DNA of 64,000 nt from positions 165,806,461 through 165,870,460 of the forward strand of contig OY821521.1 in NCBI GenBank assembly GCA_963682025.1. The letters run 5' to 3'. The notes beneath the pieces were generated by a model. The model searched no databases. It was not told the origin of the DNA and was given only the letters and a program-made list of their open reading frames with translations. The DNA comes from Cordilura impudica. Taxonomy: Eukaryota > Arthropoda > Insecta > Diptera > Scathophagidae. The position numbers were made by a program, and so were the translations under genes. This document shows positions 36,814-46,264 of the stretch, one piece after another (the stretch's first letter is position 1; each line of letters opens with the position of its first letter).

Positions 36814-37908
36814 TTAACTTAATTTCTTAGTGGGTATTTGGCATTTGCAAGAATCTGTTGTTTGCTTATCAAGCCATTCCAAATATTTCGTGACACGTGT
36901 ATAGACACCTGGCTTTTCTGGTCTGGCACAACCATCGCCCCAGGAAACAATACCAACCAAATGATAAATGTTTAAATTCTCGGAATAGACATGTAAAGGC
37001 CCGCCACTATCACCTTGGCAAGCATCTTTGTTGCCCTCATTGTAGCCAGCACATAACATAAATTCCGTTATGCTATCCTTGTCATATTTTTCTTTGCAAA
37101 CATCATTGGAGATAATGGGAACACTAACTTGCTGGTATAATAAAAGAAATAATGAGAGAGAAATAGAGAAACACAGAGAGAGAGAGAAAGAGAAATAAAA
37201 AATATATAATTTCTTTACCATTAATCTATGAGATGCAGGACCACCTTCACTGGTAGCACCCCATCCAGCCACAATAGCCAATTCATTCGTGTATGTTTTA
37301 TCAGCCGAAGGCATGCACACCGGTCTTAATATATCCGACATTTCAACTGGTTCCGAGAGTTTAATTAACCCGATATCATTATTTATATAAATACCATTGT
37401 ATCTTTCATGTATAATTGTCAAAGAGACTTTTCTATCAATTTGCTTTGTTGTATTAATAGCACGATCGTGAACCAAAAAACGTACTGAAAGCAAAGGAGC
37501 CAAAAAACCACGCAGACAATGGGCCGCTGTGGCCACATATAAATTTGAGATCAGCGAACCGCCACAATAGAAGCGGCCATTTGTCATTAATAACGCCATC
37601 CAAGGGTATTGTAACTCCTGAGTCTCTTCACCGCCCACAATGCGATTTATGGTATTGGCCGTACCACATGAACAGGCTACACAATCTTTGGGCTTAGTGG
37701 TGGGCAACGTTGGTACAGTGACTGGTGGTGGTGGTGGCGGTGTTGTCACGTTAAATGGTGGCCATTGAAATATTGATATTAACCATGTTAGAAAAATATT
37801 TTGTCTTAATTCAGGTTTATAATCCAAAGACAATTTCAAATCTTTTGCTTTAGCTTGTAAAGCCAAAAGCAGCATAATCGAAATCCATAAATTTACTTTA
37901 AACTTCAT
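36814..37908 (-). CDS. Secreted trypsin-like serine protease nested in the Pkc53E intron
   Basis: Complete S1A protease. Coding exons are 37219-37908 and 36814-37131, joined across an 87-bp intron to give 335 residues. A signal peptide (about residues 1-21, core LWISIMLLLALQA) is followed by a Pro/Thr linker with a run of six prolines and a Cys-rich CVACSCG segment. The activation site is R89-I90 (NRIVGGEE). The catalytic triad is H130 (TAAHC), D178 (NNDIGL) and S272 (GDSGGP). D266, six residues before the catalytic Ser, predicts trypsin-like cleavage after Lys/Arg. VSWGDGCARPEKPGVYTRV completes the fold. No CLIP domain is seen. The ATG starts a good signal peptide. Product and activity class are secure from motifs; physiological role (digestive, immune or other) cannot be told. 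Transcribed against Pkc53E. Confidence 0.93.
   Translation of the reverse strand: MKFKVNLWISIMLLLALQAKAKDLKLSLDYKPELRQNIFLTWLISIFQWPPFNVTTPPPPPPVTVPTLPTTKPKDCVACSCGTANTINRIVGGEETQELQYPWMALLMTNGRFYCGGSLISNLYVATAAHCLRGFLAPLLSVRFLVHDRAINTTKQIDRKVSLTIIHERYNGIYINNDIGLIKLSEPVEMSDILRPVCMPSADKTYTNELAIVAGWGATSEGGPASHRLMVKKLYIFYFSFSLSLCFSISLSLFLLLYQQVSVPIISNDVCKEKYDKDSITEFMLCAGYNEGNKDACQGDSGGPLHVYSENLNIYHLVGIVSWGDGCARPEKPGVYTRVTKYLEWLDKQTTDSCKCQIPTKKLS
37132..37218 (-). other. 87-bp intron of the serine protease, in frame and stop-free
   Basis: On the minus strand the donor is TTAATG|gtaaag and the acceptor ttataccag|CAAG. Removing it joins SHRLM to QVSVPIISN, the normal spacing for an S1A protease. 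The length is a multiple of three with no stop, so unspliced RNA would encode 29 extra residues rich in Ser, Leu and Phe inside the C-terminal barrel. It contains a CT-rich microsatellite. Retention would probably spoil the fold (inference). Confidence 0.85.
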
Positions 37909-38637
37909 ACCGTCAGGTTTTTGTGTTTAATGTTTCACTGTTAATCGCCAACTAAATCAGCGGACAAAGAGAAGGTGGTTGTCATACTACAATTTTTTTT
38001 TTTTTTTTTTGCATGTTGCATGTTAAACTGGCTCAAGATGTGGCTGCTTCTTTTCTAATTATTATGCCGTTTGCGTTTTCTTTGATGACCAACTAACTAC
38101 ATAACAATTGTAATTGTAATATTTTCCATTAAACTGGCCTCCAGTTTAACAACAAAGCTTGTTTTCTAATTTAAAAAAAAAAAAAAACAACACTGCGAGT
38201 TCATTAACATCATTTTACAATGCAGGAATTTTTTTAAAAGAGTTTTACCACAGAATTGAGTTTTATAGTTATTAACTTTACAAGATAACATTTTTTTCAT
38301 AGGGGCCATCCGCAACTTGCGATGAAACTTTCACATTTTATAGAACACGACAACATAAGTGTACAATTACATATTTAGGGGCAAAAAAAAATACCAAAGA
38401 AGTGACGATTTGTCGTTATTTTTTCACATTTGAGCCAATTTAATCAGTACAAATTGAACATTGTCTGAAAGGTATTAGCTTGGCATATAGAATAGATGAC
38501 ATGAACGAACATGCTTAAATGCTATTTTTATTTAACAAAACCCTAGAATTTGAGGAGAATGTGTTTGGCGGTACATTTTAATTTAAACTTCACATATAAA
38601 GGATGTTTCTTAAAACACGATAGAACTTTAAATTGTA
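37909..38637. other. 5' flank of the nested protease
   Basis: Should hold the protease promoter (minus strand, just above 37908), but no convincing TATA box or initiator is visible. Poly(T) at 37991-38010 and poly(A) at about 38171-38186; otherwise featureless. Confidence 0.4.
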
Positions 38638-39272
38638 AATAATCTAACTCATAAAAATAAAGTTTTTATTAAAACTCTTTCTTTACTTAAGCATATGAGT
38701 TTTGAATATCTCCGCGACTCTGTGTGACTATCTTAAAATTAATCTTTGGCCACAACAGTCTATGGACAAAGTTTCAGATCCATCGGATGAGGGGAAGTGG
38801 GGGGTTTTAATCTCTCCGTGACTGCGCGTGACTATGTCAAAGTTAATCTTTTTTCACAGCAAGTCTATCGATGAAGTTTCAGATCGATCGGATAAGGGAA
38901 AATGGATTTTAAATCACTCCGTGACTGTGCGTGACCATGCGTGACTGCGCGTGACTAAGTCAAAGTTAATCGGATGAGGGGAAATGACATTTAGATCACT
39001 CCGTGACTGTGCGTGACCATGCGTGACTGCGCGTGACTATGTCAAAGTTAATTTTTTTTTTTCACAGCAATTATATCGACCAAGTTTCAGATCGGTCGGA
39101 TGAGGGGAAATGACATTTAGATCACTCCTTGACTGTGTATGACCATGCGTGAATGCGCGTAACTACCCCAAAATTAATCTGTAGTCACGACAAGATTATG
39201 GGCCAAGTTTCAAATCAAGTGGATAAGTGGGAATGGGGTCCACCCATAGCAGACAGACAGACAGAGTTTAAA
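38638..39272. mobile_element. Short element E, copy 2
   Basis: Matches 24622-25193: AATCTAACTCATAAAAATAA, AAAACTCTTTCTTTACTTA, repeated CCGTGACTGTGCGTGAC units, and CAGACAGACAGACAGAGTTT at the right end. The right inverted end is shortened to AGAGTTTAAAAA. It contains one more internal CCGTGACTGTGCGTGACCAT unit than copy 1. Confidence 0.65.
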
Positions 39273-39335
39273 AATAACACGAAAGATCTAATTTTGATTT
39301 AAAAAAAAAAATATTCCAAAGATCAATACGTGCCA

Positions 39336-39823
39336 TTAATACATAGAGATGACTTTATGAATATGGCCACCGCGGCTGTTCTTGACGAAGAGCATTCTGG
39401 ACGTCCAATTTTAAGCCACTTTTTCGAGCATTGTTGGCCGTATATTACGAATAACACGAACTATGTTGGCCTCCAAGGCATCAATTGTTGCAGAATTATC
39501 AGAATTATTATTATTAGGCGGACAGAGCTGCAATTCCTGCGACCGACGATGAATCATTATATTTGGATCTTCTACCTCACTTTCGTTTACAGCGGCAATA
39601 TTCTCTTCAGTACTCACATTCCTACAACGTGTTGGTGTTACCGCATTATATAGAGAGTATGTGGTATGAAATCTATCCACAGCTCGAAGGATGACTTGCT
39701 CAGATGGACGATTATGTGCACCACAAAAATCACGAAGTCGTATATACGTTACGCAAATCCATAACTGATTTTCAATGTAAATTTCGATAATTTGATACGT
39801 TATTCGAGCGTGAATCTATTCAT
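39336..39823 (-). pseudogene. mariner/Tc1-superfamily transposase relic with core deletion
   Basis: Minus-strand translation starts MNRFTLE, hits a stop plus a one-base shift, then YQIIEIYIENQLWICVTYIR, LRDFCGAHNRPSEQVILRAV, DRFHTTYSLYNAVTPTR and IHRRSQELQLCPP: the N-terminal helix-turn-helix region of mariner-type transposases. It then jumps (NNNNSDNS) to ATIDALEANIVRVIRNIRPT then MLEKVA, a stop, and NWTSRMLFVKNSRGGHIHKV, the C-terminal end. The DDE catalytic core (roughly 190-200 residues) is missing. Inactive; such internally deleted copies can be mobilised in trans if the ends survive. TIRs not identified. Confidence 0.85.
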
Positions 39824-40313
39824 GATATTTGCCATGTTACAGTTCGTTTGACAGCTTAACCTTTCGTAAGTTCTATCCATGCAAAATATACCCTTTATAT
39901 TAAAAATTAAAATTTTTAATGATCTAAAATTTAAAATTTTTAATAAATTTATATAATAGCATACAAAAACATCCAAAGGAAACACTGAATTCGTTAAGAA
40001 ACTATAGAAAATTTGAAGCGTTTTGTACCATTTTAAAGAAAGAACAATAAATATTTGTAAATTGTTTCATGTTAGTGTCTTTCATGGTTAGTATCTTATT
40101 TTAAGATCGCTTCCCAGTCTTCAATATTTACGTAGCCAATTATCATTACATGACAGAAAATTGTTATAAACATTTTTTAATAATGTTAACGATTTTTTAA
40201 AATTTTCTTCATATTACAGTTTTATTATTTATTATTTTTTCAATTTAAAAAACAAAGAAAAGTACATAATTTTAGTACCTTTTAAACAACATAAAAATTA
40301 GAATATATATATA
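39824..40313. repeat. Duplicated segment K, copy 1
   Basis: 39957-40311 (ACATCCAAAGGAAACACTGA, GGTTAGTATCTTA, TTTTTAATAATGTTAACGAT, CATATTACAGTTTTATT) matches 42041-42352 in order. Helitron-like B-3 begins right at its end. No gene seen. Confidence 0.6.
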
Positions 40314-40663
40314 CTAGCAGATTCCAGAACTCGAAATTCGAGTGCAAATTATATTATTTTTTTTATTTAATAAACACCCTAAAGGTATGCTTCACAATTC
40401 AACTAATTCTAAATGAAGATGATAAACTCAACACATTTACACAAACACATTAACAAATTAATATTTATATTGTTTAATTTTATGTATGTGTTAGTAGAAC
40501 TTTAAACGATCATAACTCCAAAAAAAATATTCCAGACGATGAAAATCTTTAAATCTGGGTAACAGAAATACCTCTCAAATGATAAATTTTTCGTCAAAAT
40601 CGGGGTAAAACTGTGAGACTTACATCGGTCACAAGAAATCGCCTTGCCTATTAATATTATAGA
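40314..40663 (-). mobile_element. Non-autonomous Helitron-like element B-3
   Basis: Plus strand CTAGCAGATTCCAGAACTCG with the hairpin ACTCGAAATTCGAGT, to CCTATTAATATTATAGA; on the minus strand it starts TC and ends CTAG. Flanked by A and T as expected. Confidence 0.7.
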
Positions 40664-40737
40664 TATTATATGTATAATCTGTACAGCAAAAATTTAAAAA
40701 AAAATTTTAAACATTTCAATTTTCAATACTATGAAAA

Positions 40738-41544
40738 AACAAGTAAGAAAATTATAGTTGGTCTAGACCGACTATACGATACACTATACCATGGTTTAGA
40801 GACCCAATCTCTTCGGCCCAACTAAGTGGATATAGAAAATAAGCATAAACCAAATTTGAGTGGTATTATTATTTTTTGGCTGCATATATGAAAAAGTTCA
40901 TATCGGGTGCTATATTATATGTGGACTAGGTCAAAAAATGGACCGATCCTAATCATATTTGGTAAAGTCACTTATATTTTGACAAAAAATTTAGACAAAC
41001 CAAATTTGAGAAAAATCTGTGCAATATTTTTGTTTTTTTATAGATTTAAGTCAAAATCGGGAAGCAGCTTTATATGGGGGCTATGACAAAGAATTGCCAT
41101 ATGGAGTTTATTTTTGCATAACTGATAAAATGGGTGTAATAAACACACACAAACCCAATTTGATTGATATATATATTATAATTTGGAACTTATGGCAATT
41201 TAAGTCGATTTCATAGGGCTCATTTGTATGGGGACAAAGTCTGAACATGGACCGAATTTCACCAATTTCAATAGCATTCATCCTATGGCCGATAAAAGCT
41301 TATACACCGAATTTCATTAAAATATATTCATATTTGCGAACTGTAGTTTGATCACACACACAGACAGAAAGACGGACGGACGGACAGACGGACGGACGGA
41401 CAGACGGACGGACGGACATCGCTAAAACGACTCAGAAAGTGATTCTGAGTCGATCGGTATAATAAAAGATGGGTCTATGTCAAATATTTTTAGTAGTTAC
41501 AAACACCAGCACAGTCATTATAACCAAACCACATAGTGGTATAT
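40738..41544 (+). mobile_element. Family A element, copy A-6
   Basis: AACAAGTAAGAAAATTATAG at the start. The palindrome is imperfect here (AGTTGGTCTAGACCGACT). GACG/GACA tract at 41370-41417; right end CCAAACCACATAGTGGTAT. Directly abuts B-4. Confidence 0.8.
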
Positions 41545-41916
41545 ATAATATTAATAGGCTAGGCGATTCCTTGTGACCGATCTTTTGTTCTACCGTTTTA
41601 TCCCGATTTCGACCAAACGTTCATTTTTTGAAAGGTATTTCTTTCTAGCCGATTTGCAGATTTACAGATTTTTAAATTTTTTCCTTTATTTTGAGTAAAT
41701 TGCATTTAAAGTTGCTACTAACACATAAATAAAATCATACAATGCTGTGTGTGTGTTTATTAAATTTCTTAATGTGTTTGTAATAAAAATGAGTTTGTTT
41801 TTGTGTTAATTTGTGAATTGGCTATAATTGATTAGCATACTTTTAGGGTCTTTATTTAATGAAAAAATAAAATTTCCAAAATTTGCGCTCGAATTTCGAG
41901 GGCTGGAATATGCTAG
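41545..41916 (+). mobile_element. Non-autonomous Helitron-like element B-4
   Basis: Begins within TATAATATTAATAGGCTAGG (the first bases merge with the A-6 end) and finishes with hairpin CTCGAATTTCGAG (41889-41901), an 11-nt spacer and CTAG at 41913-41916, followed by T. Confidence 0.7.
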
Positions 41917-42386
41917 TAGGGTATAAATACTATTTAAAAGTATTTGAATTTCGAATGAACGTAAAATTAGAATTTTAGTTTTTTTGTACTCTACATATAA
42001 AAGGAATTGTGAAATTCTTTTCAACGATATACAATATTATACAAAACACATCCAAAGGAAATACTGAATTCCCACAAAAGTTCTTTTAAAACATTCTTTA
42101 AGAAGCTATTAAAATAATATTTTGGAATTGTTTTAATCAATTTTCGTGGTTAGTATCTTAGTTTAATGTCACATTGCTTGCTTTTATATTTACTTAGTCA
42201 AAATTTTATAAAAATTTTTAATAATGTTAACGATTTAAAAAAAAAAATTGCATATTACAGTTTTATTGCGTTTTTTTTTTTTTTCATTCAAAAAAAATCT
42301 TAATGTTAATACCTTTCAAACAGGATATAAATTATAATAAATATATTCTCTTCACAAAAAAAAAAATAAAAACTAAAAATAAAAAC
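41917..42386. repeat. Duplicated segment K, copy 2
   Basis: Matches 39957-40311 at about 86 to over 300 bp with indels: ACATCCAAAGGAAATACTGA, TAATAATGTTAACGAT-type sequence and CATATTACAGTTTTATTG. The two copies are about 2.1 kb apart and enclose B-3, A-6 and B-4. Confidence 0.55.
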
Positions 42387-42598
42387 AATGATTGAGTTTG
42401 AAATTATTCAGGCTCAGCAAACTATCTACTGCTTTTGGTTACTGATGAGGGTTGGTGACCCTTCCCAAACAGCTGTATACTGTATACCATGTCATGCAGA
42501 ATAATGATCAATTTTTGAAACAGATGTGCTAATGTTTTTGCTTTATTTAAAGTAAAAACATTTGATCTTGAGCCTGAATAATTTCAAACTCAATCATT
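42387..42598. mobile_element. MITE G with perfect 30-bp terminal inverted repeats
   Basis: 42387-42416 (AATGATTGAGTTTGAAATTA...) and 42569-42598 (...ATAATTTCAAACTCAATCAT T) are perfect inverted repeats of 30 bp around a 152-bp interior. No coding frame. The identity of the arms implies a young or selectively maintained element. Target duplication is not obvious because both flanks are A-rich. Confidence 0.8.
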
Positions 42599-42735
42599 AA
42601 ATTGATAAAGATCAAAAATAAGATTTTTTATTTTTATAGAAAATAATAAAATTAAAAATAAAAATATTTAAAAAAATTTTTATGTAAAAAAATTAAAAAA
42701 ATAGAAATAGAAATATAAAAATATCTAAATGCCTA

Positions 42736-42978
42736 AAGGTTCGGTCACATTAGGCAAACAAGCGTAACCACTAAATAATGTATAATTTTCCTTGTATAAT
42801 TTTCATTAAGTTATACAATATATGATATAGAATATAGTTAAATATATTAAATATTACTAATGTAATAAAATATAACTTAATTTTATCTTTTATATATCAT
42901 GTGAGATTGAATAAAACTTTCCTAAAATTAGGGGTTACGTTTATTTGGTCAAATATTTGCGTAGTCTGAACGCACCTT
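42736..42978. mobile_element. MITE-like element H
   Basis: Left AAGGTTCGGTCACATTAGGC and CAAGCGTAACCAC pair imperfectly with right GGGTTACGTTTATTTGGTCA and GTCTGAACGCACCTT. About 243 bp, no coding frame. Reminiscent of short hAT derivatives; class not proven. Confidence 0.45.
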
Positions 42979-43069
42979 AAGAATTTATTACAGTTGATAT
43001 GTTAATAATATTAATATTATTGTTTTAATTGTTTTTCCGAAATTTTCAATACTAAGAAAAACGGGGTTA

Positions 43070-43928
43070 GTATTTAGATAGCCCACAAACCATGACAATC
43101 TCATTCAAATGTCATTTGCTTATTATGTACCTCCGTTACGGCCCTAACCATATGCATATAATTATAATTTGACCTTTGCCAGAAACTCATGTTATAGAGT
43201 CTCGTCTGGCCGGCCTACACCGACCTACACTACAACTTTCTTACTTGTTTTTTTTTAAGTTTTCACCACACATTTATTTATTTTTTTTTATTTATTTTCT
43301 TTTCTCTTAAAACAAAGCAAAACCATTAAAACTAAATGTTTTTTTTTCTTTTCTTTTATAATATATTTTTCCCCACTCATTCATTAAAATTGTATGTTTG
43401 CAACATTTGCATTCATTTGTTTGTGTAATTTGGTTAAACAATTTATTTCATTGTTGTTGCTTTAGAGGGCTTAAAAAATAGGGTTTGCAAATATCTCATG
43501 AATTTGGGTTTCTAGGTATTAGAATATTATAACATGTATTTTGGAAAATCGTTTTTATATTAAAGAATTTCCAAACATAGTTTTAATTTTTTTTTTTTAA
43601 GAATTTTAATAATTTTTTTTTTAATTTAAAAAAATTAAAAATTGTTAACAAAAAAAAATTAAAAAATTTTGAAAAAATAGATCTTTTGGAACTTATATTG
43701 CAAGATTATGAATTAAAATTAAAATTATGAATTAAATCTTATTTTTTTTTTATTTTAATTAAAAATTACAATTTTTTTCAAAAAATTTAAAAAAATATGG
43801 ACAATTTGAAAATATCTCATAAAATTCCATTTCTAGGAAATAGATTATAAAAACATGTATTTTGAAAAATGGTTTTCCAAAAAAATGTTTTTAATTTTTT
43901 TTAGAGAATTTTTATAACCTAAATTATA
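43070..43928. other. Spacer with a repeat end and an internal duplication
   Basis: 43190-43252 (GTCTCGTCTGGCCGGCCTAC to TTTCTTACTTGTTT) looks like a terminal fragment related to family A read on the minus strand. 43480-43600 and 43800-43900 are diverged direct repeats (AAATATCTCATGAATT / AAATATCTCATAAAATT; ACATGTATTTTG). No gene. Confidence 0.4.
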
Positions 43929-44304
43929 TCTATAATAATAATACGCTAGGCGATTTCTTGTGACCGATGTTTTGTTCTACTATTTTATCCCGATTTTGAC
44001 CAAACGTATATTATTTGAAAGGTATTTCTTTTTAACCGTTTTGCAGATTTACAGATTTTTTAATTTTTTCCTTTATTTTGAGTAAATTGCATTTTAAGTT
44101 GCTACTAACACATACTTAAAATTATACAATGCTATGTTTTGTTTATTGAATTTGTTAATATGTTTGTAATAAAATGAGTTTGTATTTTTTTGTTGATTTG
44201 TGAATTGGCTATAATTGATTAGCATACCTTTAGGGTCTTTATTTAATGAAAAAATAAAATTTCCTAGAATTTGCACTCGAATTTCGAGGGCTGGAATCTG
44301 CTAG
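43929..44304 (+). mobile_element. Non-autonomous Helitron-like element B-5
   Basis: Cleanest copy: A|TCTATAATAATAATACGCTA at the left, hairpin CTCGAATTTCGAG at 44277-44289, GGCTGGAATCTG, CTAG at 44301-44304, then T. 376 bp. Confidence 0.75.
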
Positions 44305-45009
44305 TATAATTTAAACGATAGACCAATTGTGCTTTTATTACCAAACTGCAGAGGACAACAGCAACCAGTTTGACTAAAGACTAATGTATCAATTGTTTTG
44401 AAAAAAATTTATAAAAAATTTTTAGTAATAATAATAATAACATTTGTTTTTTTTTTATCAAAATTCTTTCTAAGAAAATATTAGAGGTCCTTTTACGTAT
44501 TCCCTAATAACTTTTGATAAATTAAAACAATTTTGCTTACATTCATTGTTAAACTGCTGAGAATAACGGCAGCATTACACCTTCTGATCAATAGGGTCAA
44601 TCATAAGAATTTTTTTTAATTTAAATGGATTAAATAAAAAAATTTTTCAAATAAAAAAATTTTCTAAGAAAATTATAGAGATCTCTTCCTTTTATGACTT
44701 AAAATTTTTGATACAATAGAGTGATTATTGTTAACATTTTTCATAAAAATCATTAATCAGGGCATACTTTTGGAGTGCCGATCACGTTTTCAATAACATA
44801 CATACGGACCAAGGAACACCGTTGGATTCATACCTCTGGTTTCAAGAATGATTTTTATATATTTTTGGGACTTCTATATTTATTTCAATGAATTAGTTGT
44901 TAATGTACTAAAATAGACAATCAATTGAACGTGGGGTTTAGCTTACTGCAGGTGGAAGCGTTTTAAAACTTTATAACTTAAGGTCAACACCCACATAATA
45001 AATGCAAAA
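44305..45009. other. Unassigned spacer
   Basis: Moderately complex. 44345-44400 (TTACCAAACTGCAGAGGACA) and 44555-44610 (TGTTAAACTGCTGAGAATAA) look like diverged direct repeats. No reading frame of interest. Confidence 0.35.
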
Positions 45010-46262
45010 TTATTTTTTTTCACCAGTCGTTTTAGTTCGGCCATCGATTCCAAACAAATATCAAAGACGATTCGAGAAATAGGAGTTGATAATGTTGAAA
45101 AAATACTAACTACCCTGTCGATGCTAATGAAGTCAATAGTATTTTTACGAATATACCAGCGACAGCAAAGTAAAACAAGTAAGAAAATTATAGTCGGTCT
45201 AGACCGACTATACGATACCCTATACCATGCGTTTAGAGACCCTATCTCTCAGGCCCAACTAACTGGATATAGAAAATAAGCATAAACCAAATTTGAGTGG
45301 GATTTTTATTAATTTTTTCGGCTGCAGATATGAAAAAGTTCATATCGGATGCTATATCTATATGGGGACTATGCCCAAAAATGGACCGATCCTGACCATG
45401 TTTGGTAAAGTCTCTTGTATTTTGCAAAAATATATACAAACAAAATTTGAGAAGAATCAGTGCAATATTTTTGCTTTTTAATAGATTTAAGTGAAGATCG
45501 GGAAGCAGCTCTATATGGGGCCTATGACTAAGAGTTGTCCAATAGGGATCATTATTGAACTACTGATTAATGGATGTAATATATTTTGATAATTTGTATG
45601 ATAATTTGGATCTTATGGCAATATAAGTCGATTTCATAGGGGTCATTTGTATGGGGGCTAGGTCTGAACATGGACCGATTCTCACCAATTTCAATAGCGT
45701 TCATCCCATGGCCGATAAATGATCAAATACCAAATTTCGTCAAAATATATTCATATTTGCGACCTGCAGTTTGATTACAAGCTTTACATGGACACGCAGA
45801 CGGACGGACGGACAGACGGACGGACATCGTTAAATCGAATCAGATAGTGATTCTGATTCGATCGGTATAATTAAAGATGGGTGTAGGTTAAATATTTTTG
45901 GTTGTTACAAACAGCAGCGCAAAGTCATTATACCCAAACCACATAGTGGTATAGGGTATAGAAAGTAACACTTTCTATAACAGCAATATATTTGTCAGCA
46001 ACAGCAACTCTTCTCGCAAAGAAAAAATGTTTGAGTTTTCTTATGTCAGCCAATTTGAAGTTTTTACTAGCTTCTTTTCAGTTAAATACAATGCGACTGG
46101 ATTTGATAACATACATCCAAAATTCGTTCGAATTTTGTTACCATCTCTTTTGCCATTCCTTACTAATTTTTTTTTATACCATCATTACATCAAGCTGCTT
46201 TCCCATGAAATGGAAGCACGCAAAAGTTATTCCGCCCTATTGCGATAATATGCTTCATGATT
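45010..46262 (+). pseudogene. LINE reverse-transcriptase relic split by a family-A insertion
   Basis: 45020-45173 reads SRFSSAIDSKQISKTIREIG and, after a frameshift, PVDANEVNSIFTNIPATAK; after the insertion 45962-46262 continues SNTFYNSNIFVSN, EFSYVSQFEVFTSFFSVKYN, ATGFDNIHPKFVRILLPSLL and (other frame) CFPMKWKHAKVIPP. This is the segment just before and including the first RT motifs of a non-LTR element. Several frameshifts; dead. Confidence 0.75.
45174..45961 (+). mobile_element. Family A element, copy A-7, with target-site duplication
   Basis: Flanked by AAAGTAA at 45167-45173 and 45962-45968. Removing the element and one AAAGTAA restores the LINE relic register. The element runs AACAAGTAAGAAAATTATAG, perfect palindrome AGTCGGTCTAGACCGACT (45192-45209), TACCCTATACCA, GACG tract 45800-45825, and TGGTATAGGGTATA at the right end. 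About 788 bp, no protein. Confidence 0.85.
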
Positions 46263-46264
46263 AA

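Noticed and set aside
36814..37908. Single-exon 364-residue protease
   Set aside because: The 29 low-complexity residues between SHRLM and QVSVPI have consensus splice ends and are absent from the S1A fold.
42440..42500. Hammerhead-ribozyme-like CTGATGAG followed by a GGGT...ACCC stem in MITE G
   Set aside because: The required GAAA box after the stem is absent (TTCCCAAAC instead), and helices I and III do not form in the right places.
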